Shown here in pieces: positions 41,157-54,586 of a DNA stretch of 64,000 bases (positions are counted from its first letter, which is position 1; each line of letters starts with the position of its first letter). Origin of the DNA: Xenorhabdus mauleonii (lineage in GTDB: Bacteria; Pseudomonadota; Gammaproteobacteria; Enterobacterales; Enterobacteriaceae); the NCBI RefSeq assembly GCF_900113945.1, contig NZ_FORG01000001.1, forward strand, positions 186,001 to 250,000. Reading direction: 5' to 3'. A program made the translations under genes and the position numbers. The notes beneath the pieces were generated by a model that ran no database searches, was not told where the DNA came from, and worked only from the letters and a program-made list of their open reading frames with translations.

Positions 41157-42365
41157 CTAACCGAAAATCGAATTAAACCAGCCGGTAACAGTTTTTACAA
41201 CGAAGTCCCACATGCGACCAAAGATACCACTTTCTTCTACAGCCTCTTTAACAACCAGTGGACGCTGCTCAATGACTTTATCGTTCAGCATAAAGTTTAC
41301 CGTTCCCACAACTTGGTTCTTGGCTAATGGCGCTTCGAAAGAAGTTTGATCCAATGTAAAACTGGCTTTCAATTTACCCGATTGGCCACGGGGAACCACA
41401 ATTGCCGCATCTTGTTCTACACCAAGGGCAACTTCTGATTGAGTTCCATACCACACTCTTTCTGTTACCAGCGTATCAGTGGCTTTTAATAAAGTCGCCG
41501 ATTCATAAAAACGAAAACCCCATGACAAAAGTTTTTCGCTGTCTAAAAAACGTATCCGATCGCTGGAAGCGCCTAACACGACAGAAATCAAACGCATTGG
41601 CCCTTCTGTTGCTGATGCAACAAGGTTATAGCCTGCTCCGCTGGTATGTCCGGTTTTCACACCATCCACATTTAAGTTTTTATTCCACAACAAGCGATTA
41701 CGATTCGGCTGGCGGATATTATTAAAAGTGAACTCCTTTTCTTTATTCAGTGCATATTCATCCGGCACATCATGGATTAAAGCTTTGCTCAAAAGAGCCA
41801 TATCAAGGGCGGTACTATATTGCCCAGCAGCATCTAAACCATGCACGGTCTTGAAGTGAGTATTCTTCAATCCTAATGTTTCCGCATAATGATTCATCAT
41901 TTCGACAAATGCATCCTGACTGCCCATTATGTAATTCGCCAGTGCAATACTGGCATCGTTCCCGGATTGAATTACGATGCCGCGGTTCAAGTCACTGACT
42001 TTAACCAGTTCGCCTGGCTGCAAAAACATCAGAGATGATCCCTTAAGCACCGGGTTGCCCGTCGCCCAAGACTCTCTACCAATCATAACCGAATCGTGTT
42101 TATTGATTTTCTCTGACTTAATTGCCCGCCCAATCACATAACTGGTCATTATCTTTGTCAAACTCGCTGGATCTAGCCTTTCATCAGCATTATGTGATGC
42201 TAAAACCTTCCCACTGGCATAATCCATTAACACATAGGCTTTCGCATTAATTTCAGGTACTGCTGGTTCATCCATTGCATATACACTGGCAGTTACCAAC
42301 CAAAAAGCACCCAAGCCAACAGCAAAAGATTTTATTGCCTGTGTCTGTCGTCTTTTTTTCATCAT
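41157..42365 (-). CDS. dacC: D-alanyl-D-alanine carboxypeptidase (penicillin-binding protein 6 type)
   Basis: Periplasmic DD-carboxypeptidase that trims peptidoglycan pentapeptides. It has 402 residues with an N-terminal signal peptide (about 1-29). The catalytic motifs are SLTK (in LDPASLTKIMTSYV), SGND (VIQSGNDASIALANYI) and KTGHTSGAGYN. A C-terminal beta domain and an amphipathic membrane anchor (FGRMWDFVVKTVTGWFNSIFG) follow. Similarity is strongest to E. coli DacC, with DacA the close alternative. Two tandem ATGs (42365, 42362) are available. It is divergent from the gstB-like gene, as dacC and gstB are adjacent in E. coli. Confidence 0.93.
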   Translation of the reverse strand: MMKKRRQTQAIKSFAVGLGAFWLVTASVYAMDEPAVPEINAKAYVLMDYASGKVLASHNADERLDPASLTKIMTSYVIGRAIKSEKINKHDSVMIGRESWATGNPVLKGSSLMFLQPGELVKVSDLNRGIVIQSGNDASIALANYIMGSQDAFVEMMNHYAETLGLKNTHFKTVHGLDAAGQYSTALDMALLSKALIHDVPDEYALNKEKEFTFNNIRQPNRNRLLWNKNLNVDGVKTGHTSGAGYNLVASATEGPMRLISVVLGASSDRIRFLDSEKLLSWGFRFYESATLLKATDTLVTERVWYGTQSEVALGVEQDAAIVVPRGQSGKLKASFTLDQTSFEAPLAKNQVVGTVNFMLNDKVIEQRPLVVKEAVEESGIFGRMWDFVVKTVTGWFNSIFG

Positions 42366-42548
42366 CGCTCGCCCTTTTTTCTTTACGGCTCAACTCAAAT
42401 TAACTACAAAGAAAGAATAAAAACCTTAATAATATAGGATGTTATGGGAGAAGACTCCAACCCAATAACGTAAAGATTTTCTGTTACTCACCTGATTTTA
42501 TTGTCATATTATCAATTATTCAGAATAAGCGAATATGAGGAGAAAATA

Positions 42549-43169
42549 ATGTTAACTATCTGGGGACTTAAGAATTCAGCAAATGTTAAAAAAGTTCTCT
42601 GGTGTTTGGAAGAATTAAACGTTCCATATCAACAAATTGATGTAGGTGGAAAATTTGGCAAACTTAACGATGCTGAATATTTGAAAATGAATCCCAATGC
42701 GGTCATTCCTTGTTTGCAGGAAGACGATTTTATCTTGTGGGAATCAAATGCAATTGTACGTTATGTTGCTGCCAAATATGGGCAAGATACCCTTTATCCC
42801 GCTTCTCTTCAAGAAAGAGCCAGTGTTGAAAAATGGATGGATTGGGGCATCTGCAATCTATTTCCACCCATCAAACAATTCATGATTAGCTTTATCAGAA
42901 CCCCCGCAGGACAGAGAGATCACAACATTATTTCCCAATCTCTGGCTGAAATTGAAAAATTATTAAAAATTGTCGATGACACTCTCAGTCACCAAACTTA
43001 CCTTTCCGGCACCAAATTTGGCATGGCTGATATAGCCTTGGCTCCATTGGTCTATTTATGGCTAAACGTAGAAATAGAGCGCCCATCATTCCCTAACCTC
43101 GAACGCTGGTATCAATTGCTCACCGCAAGACCCGCGTTTCAAAAGATTGTTATGATTGAAATAAGTTAG
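42549..43169 (+). CDS. gstB: Glutathione S-transferase, GstB-like
   Basis: A 206-residue cytoplasmic GST. The N-terminal thioredoxin-like domain begins MLTIWGLKNSANVKKVLWCLEEL and contains the glutathione-binding WESNAIVRYVAAKYG. The C-terminal helical domain ends YLSGTKFGMADIALAPLVY and RPAFQKIVMIEIS, like E. coli GstB (formerly YliJ). ATG 42549 has TGAGGAG upstream; a longer frame to 42501 is rejected. The stop is only 3 bp from the convergent yeeZ stop. Confidence 0.88.
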   Translation: MLTIWGLKNSANVKKVLWCLEELNVPYQQIDVGGKFGKLNDAEYLKMNPNAVIPCLQEDDFILWESNAIVRYVAAKYGQDTLYPASLQERASVEKWMDWGICNLFPPIKQFMISFIRTPAGQRDHNIISQSLAEIEKLLKIVDDTLSHQTYLSGTKFGMADIALAPLVYLWLNVEIERPSFPNLERWYQLLTARPAFQKIVMIEIS

Positions 43170-43172
43170 GCC

Positions 43173-44006
43173 TTACGTCATTGGCATTCTGCCGGGATCT
43201 GGAAACTGGTATTCAAACCCCAATTCCTGGCAGATGCGGCTACCATCTATGATTTTACTTTCCCCCTCCTTCTCCTCAGATTGTAAAAATTCGGGTGGTG
43301 TCAAATCAAGTTCACGACTAGCTGATGGATAATATTCTGATTTTTTGGGATGGATTGGCGCACATAAATTATAAATATGCCCACCTTCCGGCTGCTGGAT
43401 AAGCAATTTGATAGCCGAAATAACATCATCCTGATGTACTAAATTGACCACATCCTCTCCCCCGCCAATGGCCTTTTTCCCAGCAAGAAAACGCCCGGCA
43501 TGGCGTCCACTGCCAACCAATCCAGCCAAACGCAATATATCAACAGAGGTATTGGGGAGTTGATGTAACCAATTCTCCAGCTTGACTAATGCTTTCGCTG
43601 ATTGAGTTTCAGGATGCAATGGCGCATCTTCTTTGATAATTCCGGCAGACGAACCATAGACTGAAGTTGAACTTGTGAAAATAATTCGCGGAACCGAATA
43701 GGAAAGTGCACTATCAACAATCAGTTGCACTGCTTTAACATATTCTTCCCCGCCACCAGCAATGCCGCTGACCGGCAGAGTTAAAACCAACATATCGACA
43801 GACAACAATTCTTCAATGTCATCGGCTTCACAAATAATGTGAGGATTCAAATTCAATTGGTAACAATCCACACCACTCATACACGCAGCTTCAACCCCAT
43901 CTGGTGTTGTTTTACTGCCAACAACTTGCATGCCATTACTTTGTAGTGCTTGCGCCAGCGGCATCCCTAACCAGCCTAATCCGATAATGGAAACCTTTCT
44001 CACCAT
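43173..44006 (-). CDS. yeeZ: NAD(P)-binding epimerase-like protein YeeZ
   Basis: A 277-residue Rossmann-fold protein of the extended SDR/epimerase type. The dinucleotide motif is GLGWLGMPLAQAL at the N-terminus, followed by VLTLPVSG, IIFTSSTSVYG and the LVHQDDVISAI segment. It closely follows E. coli YeeZ, whose substrate is unknown. ATG 44006 has GGGAG at good spacing; the frame to 44024 is rejected. It is divergent from the histidine operon, as in E. coli. Confidence 0.92.
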   Translation of the reverse strand: MVRKVSIIGLGWLGMPLAQALQSNGMQVVGSKTTPDGVEAACMSGVDCYQLNLNPHIICEADDIEELLSVDMLVLTLPVSGIAGGGEEYVKAVQLIVDSALSYSVPRIIFTSSTSVYGSSAGIIKEDAPLHPETQSAKALVKLENWLHQLPNTSVDILRLAGLVGSGRHAGRFLAGKKAIGGGEDVVNLVHQDDVISAIKLLIQQPEGGHIYNLCAPIHPKKSEYYPSASRELDLTPPEFLQSEEKEGESKIIDGSRICQELGFEYQFPDPGRMPMT

Positions 44007-44233
44007 AGCTCTCCCATAAACCAATACTATTTCTATTAACAGCTAAAATCATTAGCAGCCAAACTTCTTAACAATTAATTCTATTAACCATTGACCTTAT
44101 GAAACCTTATGGAAGTAGTCAAATATATGACCGTTGTTAACATTAGCCATATAATCATCCAATTACAACAATATACATTTTCCATAAAAAACAATTAATT
44201 AACATAATTCAAACCAATTTCTTCAAAAAAAGT
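44007..44233. other. yeeZ-his divergent spacer
   Basis: AT-rich spacer upstream of the his promoter with no recognisable gene. It presumably contains the yeeZ promoter. Confidence 0.5.
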
Positions 44234-44263
44234 TTGCTTTTTATCCACAAAATCGTATAGGTT
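44234..44263 (+). promoter_or_regulatory. Primary promoter of the histidine operon
   Basis: TTGCTT (44234-44239), an 18-bp spacer and TAGGTT (44258-44263) reproduce the enterobacterial his promoter (TTGCTT, TAGGTT). The distance to the leader peptide is about 140 bp, roughly 100 bp longer than I recall for Salmonella and E. coli. Confidence 0.65.
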
Positions 44264-44404
44264 AAATGCCAAGCAACCAAATCCTTGGCTGAAAATATAA
44301 CGCCAAGTGCAAGAACAGTGTGAAAACGATTAAATCAACTGAATAAGTACATCAAAAATAGCACCGAACATCAGTTCAAAACTCAGATAGCGAGCTTACA
44401 TATT

Positions 44405-44452
44405 ATGAACCGTATTCAATTTAACCATCATCATCACCATCATCCTGACTAG
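44405..44452 (+). CDS. hisL: his operon leader peptide
   Basis: A 15-residue peptide, MNRIQFNHHHHHHPD, with six consecutive histidine codons (E. coli has seven). Ribosome stalling at these codons when charged tRNA-His is scarce favours the antiterminator and transcription of hisGDCBHAFI. It lies 63 bp before the attenuator hairpin. Confidence 0.97.
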   Translation: MNRIQFNHHHHHHPD

Positions 44453-44514
44453 TCTTTCAGGCTGCTGTGTGCTGGAAGACATTTGACCCGTCTTCCGGTG
44501 GTATGAATACGATG

Positions 44515-44546
44515 AAAACCCTCGGAAGATTTTCCGAGGGTTTTTT
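44515..44546 (+). terminator. Histidine operon attenuator
   Basis: CCCTCGGAA (44519-44527) and TTCCGAGGG (44532-44540) form the terminator stem, extended by AAAA/TTTT and followed by six T. The preceding GGAAGAC/GTCTTCC dyad (near 44476-44500) belongs to the competing structures. Confidence 0.93.
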
Positions 44547-44592
44547 CATTTATAAACCATACGACCGAACATTAAGATAGGGTAAACACAAC

Positions 44593-45492
44593 ATGTTAGA
44601 TAAAACACGCTTACGGATAGCCATTCAAAAATCAGGCCGCCTTAGTGATGATTCCCGGGCACTACTTGCCCGCTGCGGCATCAAAATCAATTTACAGCAA
44701 CAGCGCCTGATTGCATTTGCAGAAAACATGCCCATCGACATCCTGCGTGTCCGTGATGATGATATTCCAGGCCTCGTTATGGATGGTGTTGTAGATTTAG
44801 GCATTATTGGCGAAAACGTTCTTGAGGAAGAATTACTGACACGCCAGGCACAAGGAGAAGACCCTCGTTATTTGACCTTGCGCCGCCTTGACTTTGGCGA
44901 TTGCCGCCTGTCCCTTGCCACTCCTTTTGATTTCGATTATACCGGAGTGGAATGCTTACAAGATGCCCGCATTGCCACTTCTTACCCTCACTTGCTGAAA
45001 CGTTACCTTGATCAAAAGGGCATCCGGTTCAAATCTTGCCTGCTTAATGGTTCAGTCGAAGTTGCGCCCCGTGCGGGATTGGCTGATGCCATCTGTGATT
45101 TGGTCTCAACAGGTGCAACATTGGAAGCCAATGGGTTACAGGAAGTAGACGTTATCTATCGTTCAAAAGCCTGTCTGATCCAACGTGATGGTGAAATGCC
45201 AGACACCAAGCAAAAACTCATCGACAAACTTATGCTCCGCATTCAGGGAGTTATTCAAGCACGTGAATCCAAATACATCATGTTGCATGCTCCCAATGAC
45301 AAGCTGGAAGAAATTATCTCTCTGTTGCCGGGCGCTGAACGCCCCACTATTTTGCCTCTGGCCGGCGCACAAAATCGTGTAGCCATGCACATGGTCAGCA
45401 GTGAAACACTATTTTGGGAGACGATGGAAAAACTCAAGGCACTGGGTGCCAGTTCCATTCTGGTGCTGCCAATTGAAAAAATGATGGAGTAA
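44593..45492 (+). CDS. hisG: ATP phosphoribosyltransferase
   Basis: First and feedback-inhibited step of histidine synthesis (ATP + PRPP to PR-ATP). The 299-residue long-form enzyme has a bipartite catalytic domain ([33 protein letters not shown]) and the C-terminal regulatory HisG domain (after about 225) that binds histidine. It is the first structural gene after the attenuator, and hisD starts 5 bp after its stop. Confidence 0.98.
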   Translation: MLDKTRLRIAIQKSGRLSDDSRALLARCGIKINLQQQRLIAFAENMPIDILRVRDDDIPGLVMDGVVDLGIIGENVLEEELLTRQAQGEDPRYLTLRRLDFGDCRLSLATPFDFDYTGVECLQDARIATSYPHLLKRYLDQKGIRFKSCLLNGSVEVAPRAGLADAICDLVSTGATLEANGLQEVDVIYRSKACLIQRDGEMPDTKQKLIDKLMLRIQGVIQARESKYIMLHAPNDKLEEIISLLPGAERPTILPLAGAQNRVAMHMVSSETLFWETMEKLKALGASSILVLPIEKMME

Positions 45493-45497
45493 TTTTG

Positions 45498-46817
45498 ATG
45501 AATACAAACTTTAGCACCATCATTAACTGGCAAGAATGTAGCTCGGAGCAACAAAAAGTTTTGCTTACACGCCCTGCTGTCACTGCGGCTGAAGATATTT
45601 CCGGCACTGTTGAGCAAATTCTGGAAGCAGTGAAGACAGGAGGCGATCAATCATTGCAGGAATTCAGCCAACGTTTCGACAAAACCACCATTGAAACAAT
45701 AAAAGTGTTACCCGATGAAGTAGAAGCAGCCGCCAGCCGTTTAGCGCCGGAGATTAAACAGGCTATGCAGCAGGCCATGAATAATATCCGTCGCTTTCAT
45801 GAAGCACAAAAACCACAAAAAATTGACATTGAGACACTGCCGGGCGTTCGCTGCCAGCAAGTCACAAGACCAATCAATTCAGTTGGGCTTTATATTCCCG
45901 GTGGCTCGGCCCCTCTGCCTTCAACAGTATTGATGCTGGGTGTACCCGCCAATATTGCGGAATGCCGCAATATTATCCTCTGTTCCCCACCACCAATTGC
46001 TGATGAAATTCTCTATGCTGCGCAACTATGTGGGATAAGCGACATATTCCAGATTGGAGGTGCGCAGGCTATCGCTGCAATGGCCTTCGGAACGGCTTCC
46101 GTTCCTAAAGTGGATAAAATTTTTGGTCCGGGCAATGCATGGGTTACCGAAGCCAAACGACAAGTAAGCCAGCGCATTGATGGCGCAGCAATTGATATGC
46201 CTGCGGGGCCATCGGAAGTTTTGGTGATCGCAGACAGCGAAGCGAACCCAGCCTTTACCGCCTCTGATCTCCTTTCTCAGGCTGAACACGGCCCAGATTC
46301 TCAAGTTATTCTGGTAACGCCGGATAAAACCTTTGCGGAACAAGTCATTCAAGAAATCGAAAACCAACTCAAGGCATTGCCGCGCCAACAAATTGCAAAC
46401 CAAGCCTTACAAGCCAGCCGGATTATTATTGCCAAAGATCTTGCTCAATGCGTGGAAATCAGCAACCAATATGGCCCGGAGCATTTGATTATTCAAACAC
46501 GTCACCCTGAGCAATGGGTGGAACAAATTAGCAGCGCCGGTTCGGTTTTCCTTGGTGACTGGTCGCCGGAATCCGCAGGAGATTACGCTTCTGGCACCAA
46601 TCACGTTCTACCGACTTATGGCTATACTTCAACCTATTCCAGCCTGGGTCTGGCAGATTTTCTGAAAAGAATGACTGTTCAGCAGCTTACTCCACAAGGC
46701 TTGCAAGAACTTGCTCCGACTATTGAAACACTCGCGCAGGCAGAACAACTAATCGCACACAAAAATGCTGTGACGTTACGCATTGCCGCCCTGAATAAAA
46801 TAAATCTGGGATCATAA
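45498..46817 (+). CDS. hisD: Histidinol dehydrogenase
   Basis: Zinc enzyme for the last two oxidations, histidinol to histidine. It has 439 residues (E. coli 434). Typical segments are [61 protein letters not shown] and [15 protein letters not shown] 45498 has GGAG at eight bases; a TTG just before it is rejected. The hisC start follows after 15 bp. Confidence 0.98.
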   Translation: MNTNFSTIINWQECSSEQQKVLLTRPAVTAAEDISGTVEQILEAVKTGGDQSLQEFSQRFDKTTIETIKVLPDEVEAAASRLAPEIKQAMQQAMNNIRRFHEAQKPQKIDIETLPGVRCQQVTRPINSVGLYIPGGSAPLPSTVLMLGVPANIAECRNIILCSPPPIADEILYAAQLCGISDIFQIGGAQAIAAMAFGTASVPKVDKIFGPGNAWVTEAKRQVSQRIDGAAIDMPAGPSEVLVIADSEANPAFTASDLLSQAEHGPDSQVILVTPDKTFAEQVIQEIENQLKALPRQQIANQALQASRIIIAKDLAQCVEISNQYGPEHLIIQTRHPEQWVEQISSAGSVFLGDWSPESAGDYASGTNHVLPTYGYTSTYSSLGLADFLKRMTVQQLTPQGLQELAPTIETLAQAEQLIAHKNAVTLRIAALNKINLGS

Positions 46818-46823
46818 AACTAA

Positions 46824-47930
<1,107 letters not shown>

Positions 47931-47935
47931 AATCC

Positions 47936-49003
47936 ATGAGCCAGAGATTACTTTTTATTGATCGCGATGGAACGCTTATCACTGAACCACCTAGTGACTA
48001 TCAGGTTGATCGTCTTGATAAACTGGCTTTCGAAGCTGGTGTGATCCCTGCTTTGTTATCCCTGCAAAAAGCAGGCTACAAACTAGTCATGGTGACAAAT
48101 CAAGATGGATTGGGTACAGCGAGTTTTCCACTGGCTGATTTTGAACCGCCACATGCATTGATGATGCAGATTTTTACTTCGCAAGGCATCTATTTTGACG
48201 ATGTACTTATCTGCCCGCATAAACCTGAAGACAACTGTAACTGCCGTAAGCCCAAGCTCGGCCTGGTAGAAAAATATCTGGCAGAAAACAGCCTTGATAC
48301 AGAAAACAGCTATGTCATTGGTGATCGGGAAACCGATCTGCAATTAGCTAAAAGCATGGGGATCAAAGGCATTCGCTACCAGCTAGAATCAATGGGATGG
48401 CCTGCCATTTGTGATCAACTGACCCAGAAAGACAGACAGGCTCAGGTTGAACGGAAAACGAAAGAAACTGCCATCAATATTGGAGTTTGGTTAGATCAAG
48501 AAGGCGAAAATAGCATCAATACCGGTGTTGGTTTCTTTGACCACATGCTGGATCAAATAGCAACCCACGGCGGTTTTCGTATGAATATACAGGTCAAGGG
48601 TGATCTCCACATCGATGATCATCACACCGTTGAAGATACGGGTCTGGCACTCGGAGAGGCTCTGAAACAGGCACTGGGAGACAAACGTGGCATTGCTCGT
48701 TTTGGCTTTACCTTGCCAATGGATGAATGCCTTGCCCGCTGCGCCTTAGATATTTCCGGCCGCCCACACTTGGAATACAAGGCTGAATTCAAGCATCAGC
48801 GGGTCGGTGATTTAAGCACAGAAATGATCGAACATTTCTTCCGCTCTCTTTCCTACACAATGGGATGCACCTTACACCTAAAAACTAAGGGTAAAAACGA
48901 TCACCACCGGGCAGAAAGCCTGTTCAAAGTTTTTGGTCGGACATTGCGGCAGGCTATTCGTGTAGAAGGCGATACTCTCCCCAGTTCCAAGGGTGTTCTA
49001 TAA
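47936..49003 (+). CDS. hisB: Bifunctional imidazoleglycerol-phosphate dehydratase/histidinol-phosphatase
   Basis: Fused enzyme for two non-consecutive steps. Residues 1-165 are the HAD phosphatase ([18 protein letters not shown], zinc-binding [23 protein letters not shown]). Residues about 166-355 are the dehydratase ([47 protein letters not shown]). The length equals E. coli HisB (355). hisH follows 22 bp downstream. Confidence 0.98.
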   Translation: MSQRLLFIDRDGTLITEPPSDYQVDRLDKLAFEAGVIPALLSLQKAGYKLVMVTNQDGLGTASFPLADFEPPHALMMQIFTSQGIYFDDVLICPHKPEDNCNCRKPKLGLVEKYLAENSLDTENSYVIGDRETDLQLAKSMGIKGIRYQLESMGWPAICDQLTQKDRQAQVERKTKETAINIGVWLDQEGENSINTGVGFFDHMLDQIATHGGFRMNIQVKGDLHIDDHHTVEDTGLALGEALKQALGDKRGIARFGFTLPMDECLARCALDISGRPHLEYKAEFKHQRVGDLSTEMIEHFFRSLSYTMGCTLHLKTKGKNDHHRAESLFKVFGRTLRQAIRVEGDTLPSSKGVL

Positions 49004-49025
49004 AGAAGTAATAAAGGAAGCTATG

Positions 49026-51109
<2,084 letters not shown>

Positions 51110-51116
<7 letters not shown>

Positions 51117-51727
51117 CACCACAGCAGTACACAAAATTAGATTGGGAAAAAGTGGATCACCTCATGCCTGTCATCGTCCAGCATGCCGTCTCCGGCACCG
51201 TATTGATGATGGGATACATGAATCAAGAGGCTCTGGACGCCACCCTTGAATCTGGCAAAGTCACGTTTTTCTCCCGAACCAAACAACGGTTATGGACAAA
51301 AGGCGAAAGTTCCGGCCATTTTCTGCATCTGGTGGATATCTACCCTGATTGCGATAACGATACTCTGCTTGCTCTCGTAAACCCTGTCGGCCCAACTTGC
51401 CATAAAGGCACTGAGAGCTGTTTTGCACCAGCCCAAACAGATTGGGGCTTTCTCTATCAATTAGAACAAATACTGGCAAGCCGAAAAAATGCATCGCCAG
51501 ACAGTTCTTATACCGCCCGTTTATACGCCAGCGGTACAAAACGCATTGCCCAAAAAGTAGGTGAAGAAGGTGTGGAAGCCGCACTGGCAGCCACTGTGAA
51601 TGACAGAGAAGAATTAACCAATGAAGCCGCAGATTTGATTTATCACCTATTGGTCTTGCTGCAAGATCAAGAACTCGATCTCAGCAAAATCATCCAGCAA
51701 CTACGGGAACGGCACTCTGACCAATAA
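51110..51727 (+). CDS. hisI: Bifunctional phosphoribosyl-AMP cyclohydrolase/phosphoribosyl-ATP pyrophosphatase
   Basis: Catalyses steps two and three. The N-terminal cyclohydrolase (about 1-115) has [38 protein letters not shown] and the zinc cysteine in [11 protein letters not shown]. The C-terminal pyrophosphohydrolase (about 120-205) has [14 protein letters not shown] and [13 protein letters not shown]. It is the last gene of the operon. The 205-residue length is typical. Confidence 0.98.
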
Positions 51728-51766
51728 CCACGGGCGGCCGGATAAAGATTCAGCACTAAAAATACC

Positions 51767-51838
51767 AGCCACTTCGCAAGTTTTTTCATCAGCTTTTTTC
51801 ACAAGCCTTTTTTCAAAAACTTAGCATGCGAAGTGGCT
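51767..51838 (+). terminator. Long-loop hairpin after hisI
   Basis: AGCCACTTCGCA (51767-51778) pairs perfectly with TGCGAAGTGGCT (51827-51838), followed by TTTT. The 48-nt loop contains three further T-runs. It probably ends the his operon. Confidence 0.65.
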
Positions 51839-51986
51839 TTTGGTGGCTGGATTTGGATTACAATGTGGCACTGATTGAATTCCATCATTTTGTCAGCATC
51901 AATAACTGCTTATGCAGGAATAGCCTTTTATGCAGGAATAAAAAACAGGTACTGACTTTCACCTTGAGTTTATGCAGGAGAATATT

Positions 51987-52481
51987 TTGTTAGAAAATGA
52001 TATTTTCGAGTGCCTTACAACCGTACTGGATACTCATAATGCTCGCTACCGTGTTATGGAGCACTCAACAGGTGGGCGTTCTGAAGAAATTGCCAAAATA
52101 CGGGGCACTCATCTGGGGCAAGGCGCAAAAGCCTTAGTCTGCCACGTCAAGGGAGATGGCTACCGACAATATGTCCTTGCTGTCCTGCCTGCGGATCAAC
52201 AAGCTGATCTTGCCACTCTCGCCATGCAGATGGGAGGAAAACGCGCATCTTTAGCCAGTCCAAAAGAAGTTTCTGAATTAACACGCTGCGTTTTTGGTGC
52301 TATTCCACCATTCAGTTTTCATCCAGACCTAAAATTAGTTGCCGAACCACTTTTATTCGAGCGCTATGATGAACTGGCATTCAATGCCGGCAGTCTGGAA
52401 CGTTCGATTATTTTAAATACAGAAGACTACCGCCGCATCGCCGCTCCAGAATTAGTTGCTTTTCGCAAAACAGACGATTGA
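51987..52481 (+). CDS. yeaK: Aminoacyl-tRNA deacylase, YbaK/ProX family (YeaK-like)
   Basis: Trans-editing enzyme that hydrolyses mischarged aminoacyl-tRNA. The sequence follows E. coli YeaK (167 residues): IRGTHLGQGAKALVCHVKGDGYRQYVLAVLPADQQADL, CVFGAIPPFSFHPDLKLVAEPLLFERYDELAFNAG and the DYRRIAAPELV end. The YbaK-fold lysine lies in GAKALV. A TTG start at 51987 is preferred because GGAG stands six bases upstream, giving 164 residues. The in-frame ATG 51972 lacks a good ribosome-binding site but would give 169. The ATG and the GGAG belong to a word that occurs three times in the leader. Confidence 0.85.
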   Translation: MLENDIFECLTTVLDTHNARYRVMEHSTGGRSEEIAKIRGTHLGQGAKALVCHVKGDGYRQYVLAVLPADQQADLATLAMQMGGKRASLASPKEVSELTRCVFGAIPPFSFHPDLKLVAEPLLFERYDELAFNAGSLERSIILNTEDYRRIAAPELVAFRKTDD

Positions 52482-52542
52482 GTCTAACCCTCAGAAATCG
52501 CCCAATAAATTAAAGTAATCTTAAATAAAGTTTACATTTTGC

Positions 52543-52548
52543 TATAAT
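52543..52548 (+). promoter_or_regulatory. Extended -10 promoter for the small membrane protein
   Basis: TGCTATAAT, with the hexamer at 52543-52548, has the TGn extension and lies 30 bp before the small gene at 52578. The -35 element is poor. Confidence 0.45.
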
Positions 52549-52577
52549 TTAATCAGGTAAAAATGGGCGATTATTAT

Positions 52578-52718
52578 ATGAATAATATTTTTGTTCTGGT
52601 AATACTCGGTTTTGCCATGTTCAGTGTGGCTATCTTTCTTTATCTCCATGATGCAGAGATAGGGCACTGGTTAGAGCTATTAGCTCAGAGGTTGCTTAAA
52701 TGGCAATCTTCTTCCTGA
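52578..52718 (+). CDS. 46-residue single-pass membrane protein
   Basis: ATG 52578 to TGA 52718. An N-terminal hydrophobic segment (residues about 4-22, IFVLVILGFAMFSVAIFLYL) is followed by an amphipathic stretch HDAEIGHWLELLAQRLLKW and a serine tail. It has an extended -10 promoter 30 bp upstream and a strong terminator 24 bp downstream, so it looks like a complete transcription unit. The ribosome-binding site (GGGCG) is mediocre. I do not recognise the family. Confidence 0.6.
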   Translation: MNNIFVLVILGFAMFSVAIFLYLHDAEIGHWLELLAQRLLKWQSSS

Positions 52719-52741
52719 GGTTTTAGTCCAACACTTAATAC

Positions 52742-52773
52742 AAAAAAGGTGCTGAATTTTCAGCACCTTTTTT
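52742..52773. terminator. Bidirectional terminator
   Basis: AAAAAAGGTGCTGA and TCAGCACCTTTTTT form a near-perfect 14-bp stem. It separates the small membrane protein gene from the convergent gnd and can terminate both. Confidence 0.9.
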
Positions 52774-52807
52774 CATAAGACTGACATCTAATAAGAATAT
52801 CTAACGA

Positions 52808-54214
52808 TTAGTCCAGCCATTCAGTGTGAAAAACGCCTTCTTTATCAGTGCGTTTATAAGTGTGTGCACCAAAGTAATCGCGCTGTGCCTGAATCAAATT
52901 GGCAGGCAATACCGCTGAACGGTAGCTGTCATAATAAGAGATGGCTGCAGAGAATGTTGGTGTCGGGATACCATTTTGCACGCCGTAAGTTACGACATCG
53001 CGTAGCGCTTGCTGGTACTCATCTGCGATTTGTTTGAAGTAAGGTGCCAATAGCAAGTTAGCGATAGCTGGGTTTTCATTGTATGCATCTGTGATTTTTT
53101 GCAAGAACTGTGCACGAATGATACAACCTGCACGGAAGATCTTGGCAATCTCACCATAGTTCAGATCCCAGTTATATTCATCGGACGCTGCTTTAAGCTG
53201 CTGGAAACCTTGTGCGTAAGAAACGATCTTACCCAAATACAGGGCACGGAGAACTTTCTCAACAAACTCAGATTTGTCACCATCAAATGGTTTTGCGACC
53301 GGACCTGACAGTACCTGAGATGCTGCTACACGTTGATCTTTCAGAGAAGAGATATAACGCGCGAATACAGATTCCGTAATCAATGTCACTGGCACACCCA
53401 GATCCAGTGAGCTTTGGCTAGTCCATTTACCAGTACCTTTATTGGCTGCTTCATCCAGAATGACATCAACCAAATATTTCCCTTCTTCATCCTGCTTGCG
53501 GAAGATATCAGCCGTAATTTCTATCAGGTAACTGCTCAGTTCGCCCTGATTCCAGTCACTGAACACTTCTGCCAATTCCTGATTGCTCAGGTTCAATGAG
53601 TTTTTCAGCAAAGAATAGGCTTCTGCAATCAACTGCATATCACCATATTCAATACCATTGTGTACCATCTTCACATAATGACCGGCACCATCTGCGCCGA
53701 TATAAGTAACACAAGGCTCACCATCAACTTGAGCTGCAATCTCTTTCAGAATTGGAGCAACCAGTTCATAGGCTTCTTTCTGACCACCCGGCATGATGGA
53801 AGGGCCTTTCAGCGCGCCTTCTTCACCACCTGAAACACCGGTGCCAATAAAATTAAAGCCTTGAGCAGACAATTCACGATTACGACGGATAGTGTCCTGA
53901 AAATAAGTGTTGCCGCCATCTATCAGAATGTCACCCTTATCCAAATGTGGCGTCAATGATGCAATGGTTTTATCCGTAGCTTCACCAGCCTTAACCATCA
54001 ACAGAATACGACGCGGCTTTTCCAGCGAATCGACAAACTCTTCAATGGAATAACTTGGAACTAATTTTTTCCCTGGATTTTCAGCGATAACTTCATCAGT
54101 TTTATCACCGGAGCGGTTGAAAATAGATACAGAGTAACCACGGCTTTCAATATTCAACGCCAGGTTGCGCCCCATTACCGCCATACCGACAACACCGATC
54201 TGTTGTTTGGACAT
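52808..54214 (-). CDS. gnd: 6-phosphogluconate dehydrogenase, decarboxylating
   Basis: Pentose-phosphate enzyme converting 6-phosphogluconate and NADP to ribulose-5-phosphate, CO2 and NADPH. From ATG 54214 (GGGAGT upstream) it is 468 residues, the E. coli length. The nucleotide motif [20 protein letters not shown], the NRSGDKTDE loop, [33 protein letters not shown] and catalytic [16 protein letters not shown] are present. The open frame extends to 54313 without support. gnd lies beside O-antigen genes and his in E. coli; here his is close but no O-antigen genes intervene. Confidence 0.98.
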   Translation of the reverse strand: MSKQQIGVVGMAVMGRNLALNIESRGYSVSIFNRSGDKTDEVIAENPGKKLVPSYSIEEFVDSLEKPRRILLMVKAGEATDKTIASLTPHLDKGDILIDGGNTYFQDTIRRNRELSAQGFNFIGTGVSGGEEGALKGPSIMPGGQKEAYELVAPILKEIAAQVDGEPCVTYIGADGAGHYVKMVHNGIEYGDMQLIAEAYSLLKNSLNLSNQELAEVFSDWNQGELSSYLIEITADIFRKQDEEGKYLVDVILDEAANKGTGKWTSQSSLDLGVPVTLITESVFARYISSLKDQRVAASQVLSGPVAKPFDGDKSEFVEKVLRALYLGKIVSYAQGFQQLKAASDEYNWDLNYGEIAKIFRAGCIIRAQFLQKITDAYNENPAIANLLLAPYFKQIADEYQQALRDVVTYGVQNGIPTPTFSAAISYYDSYRSAVLPANLIQAQRDYFGAHTYKRTDKEGVFHTEWLD

Positions 54215-54586
54215 GAATGACTCCCGTCTAATAATGACTGCTGCCCACCCAAGATGCAGTATTTGGCTATATTTTTCATAAACATTCGTTTTATAACCAT
54301 ATGTTTTATACACAGTGCTTCATAAAAAAACGTGCCCTATAAAACAGATGTCATATCAAACACCAGCCGAATGCAACAAAACAGAGTGGACAATTTGTTA
54401 ATGAACTCACATGTTAACTCAGGAATGGGCATAGGGGGTAGTTATTGATGCAATCGATACCGTCACAACGTTTGTTTGCTGAAAAAATTTCCAATTGCGA
54501 TAAATCATCTATTGCTATTTAGGGCTTCAATACCCATTATTTAATGGTCGGCAAAAGCCGTCATATTAAAAGGTAAAATAAATTGT

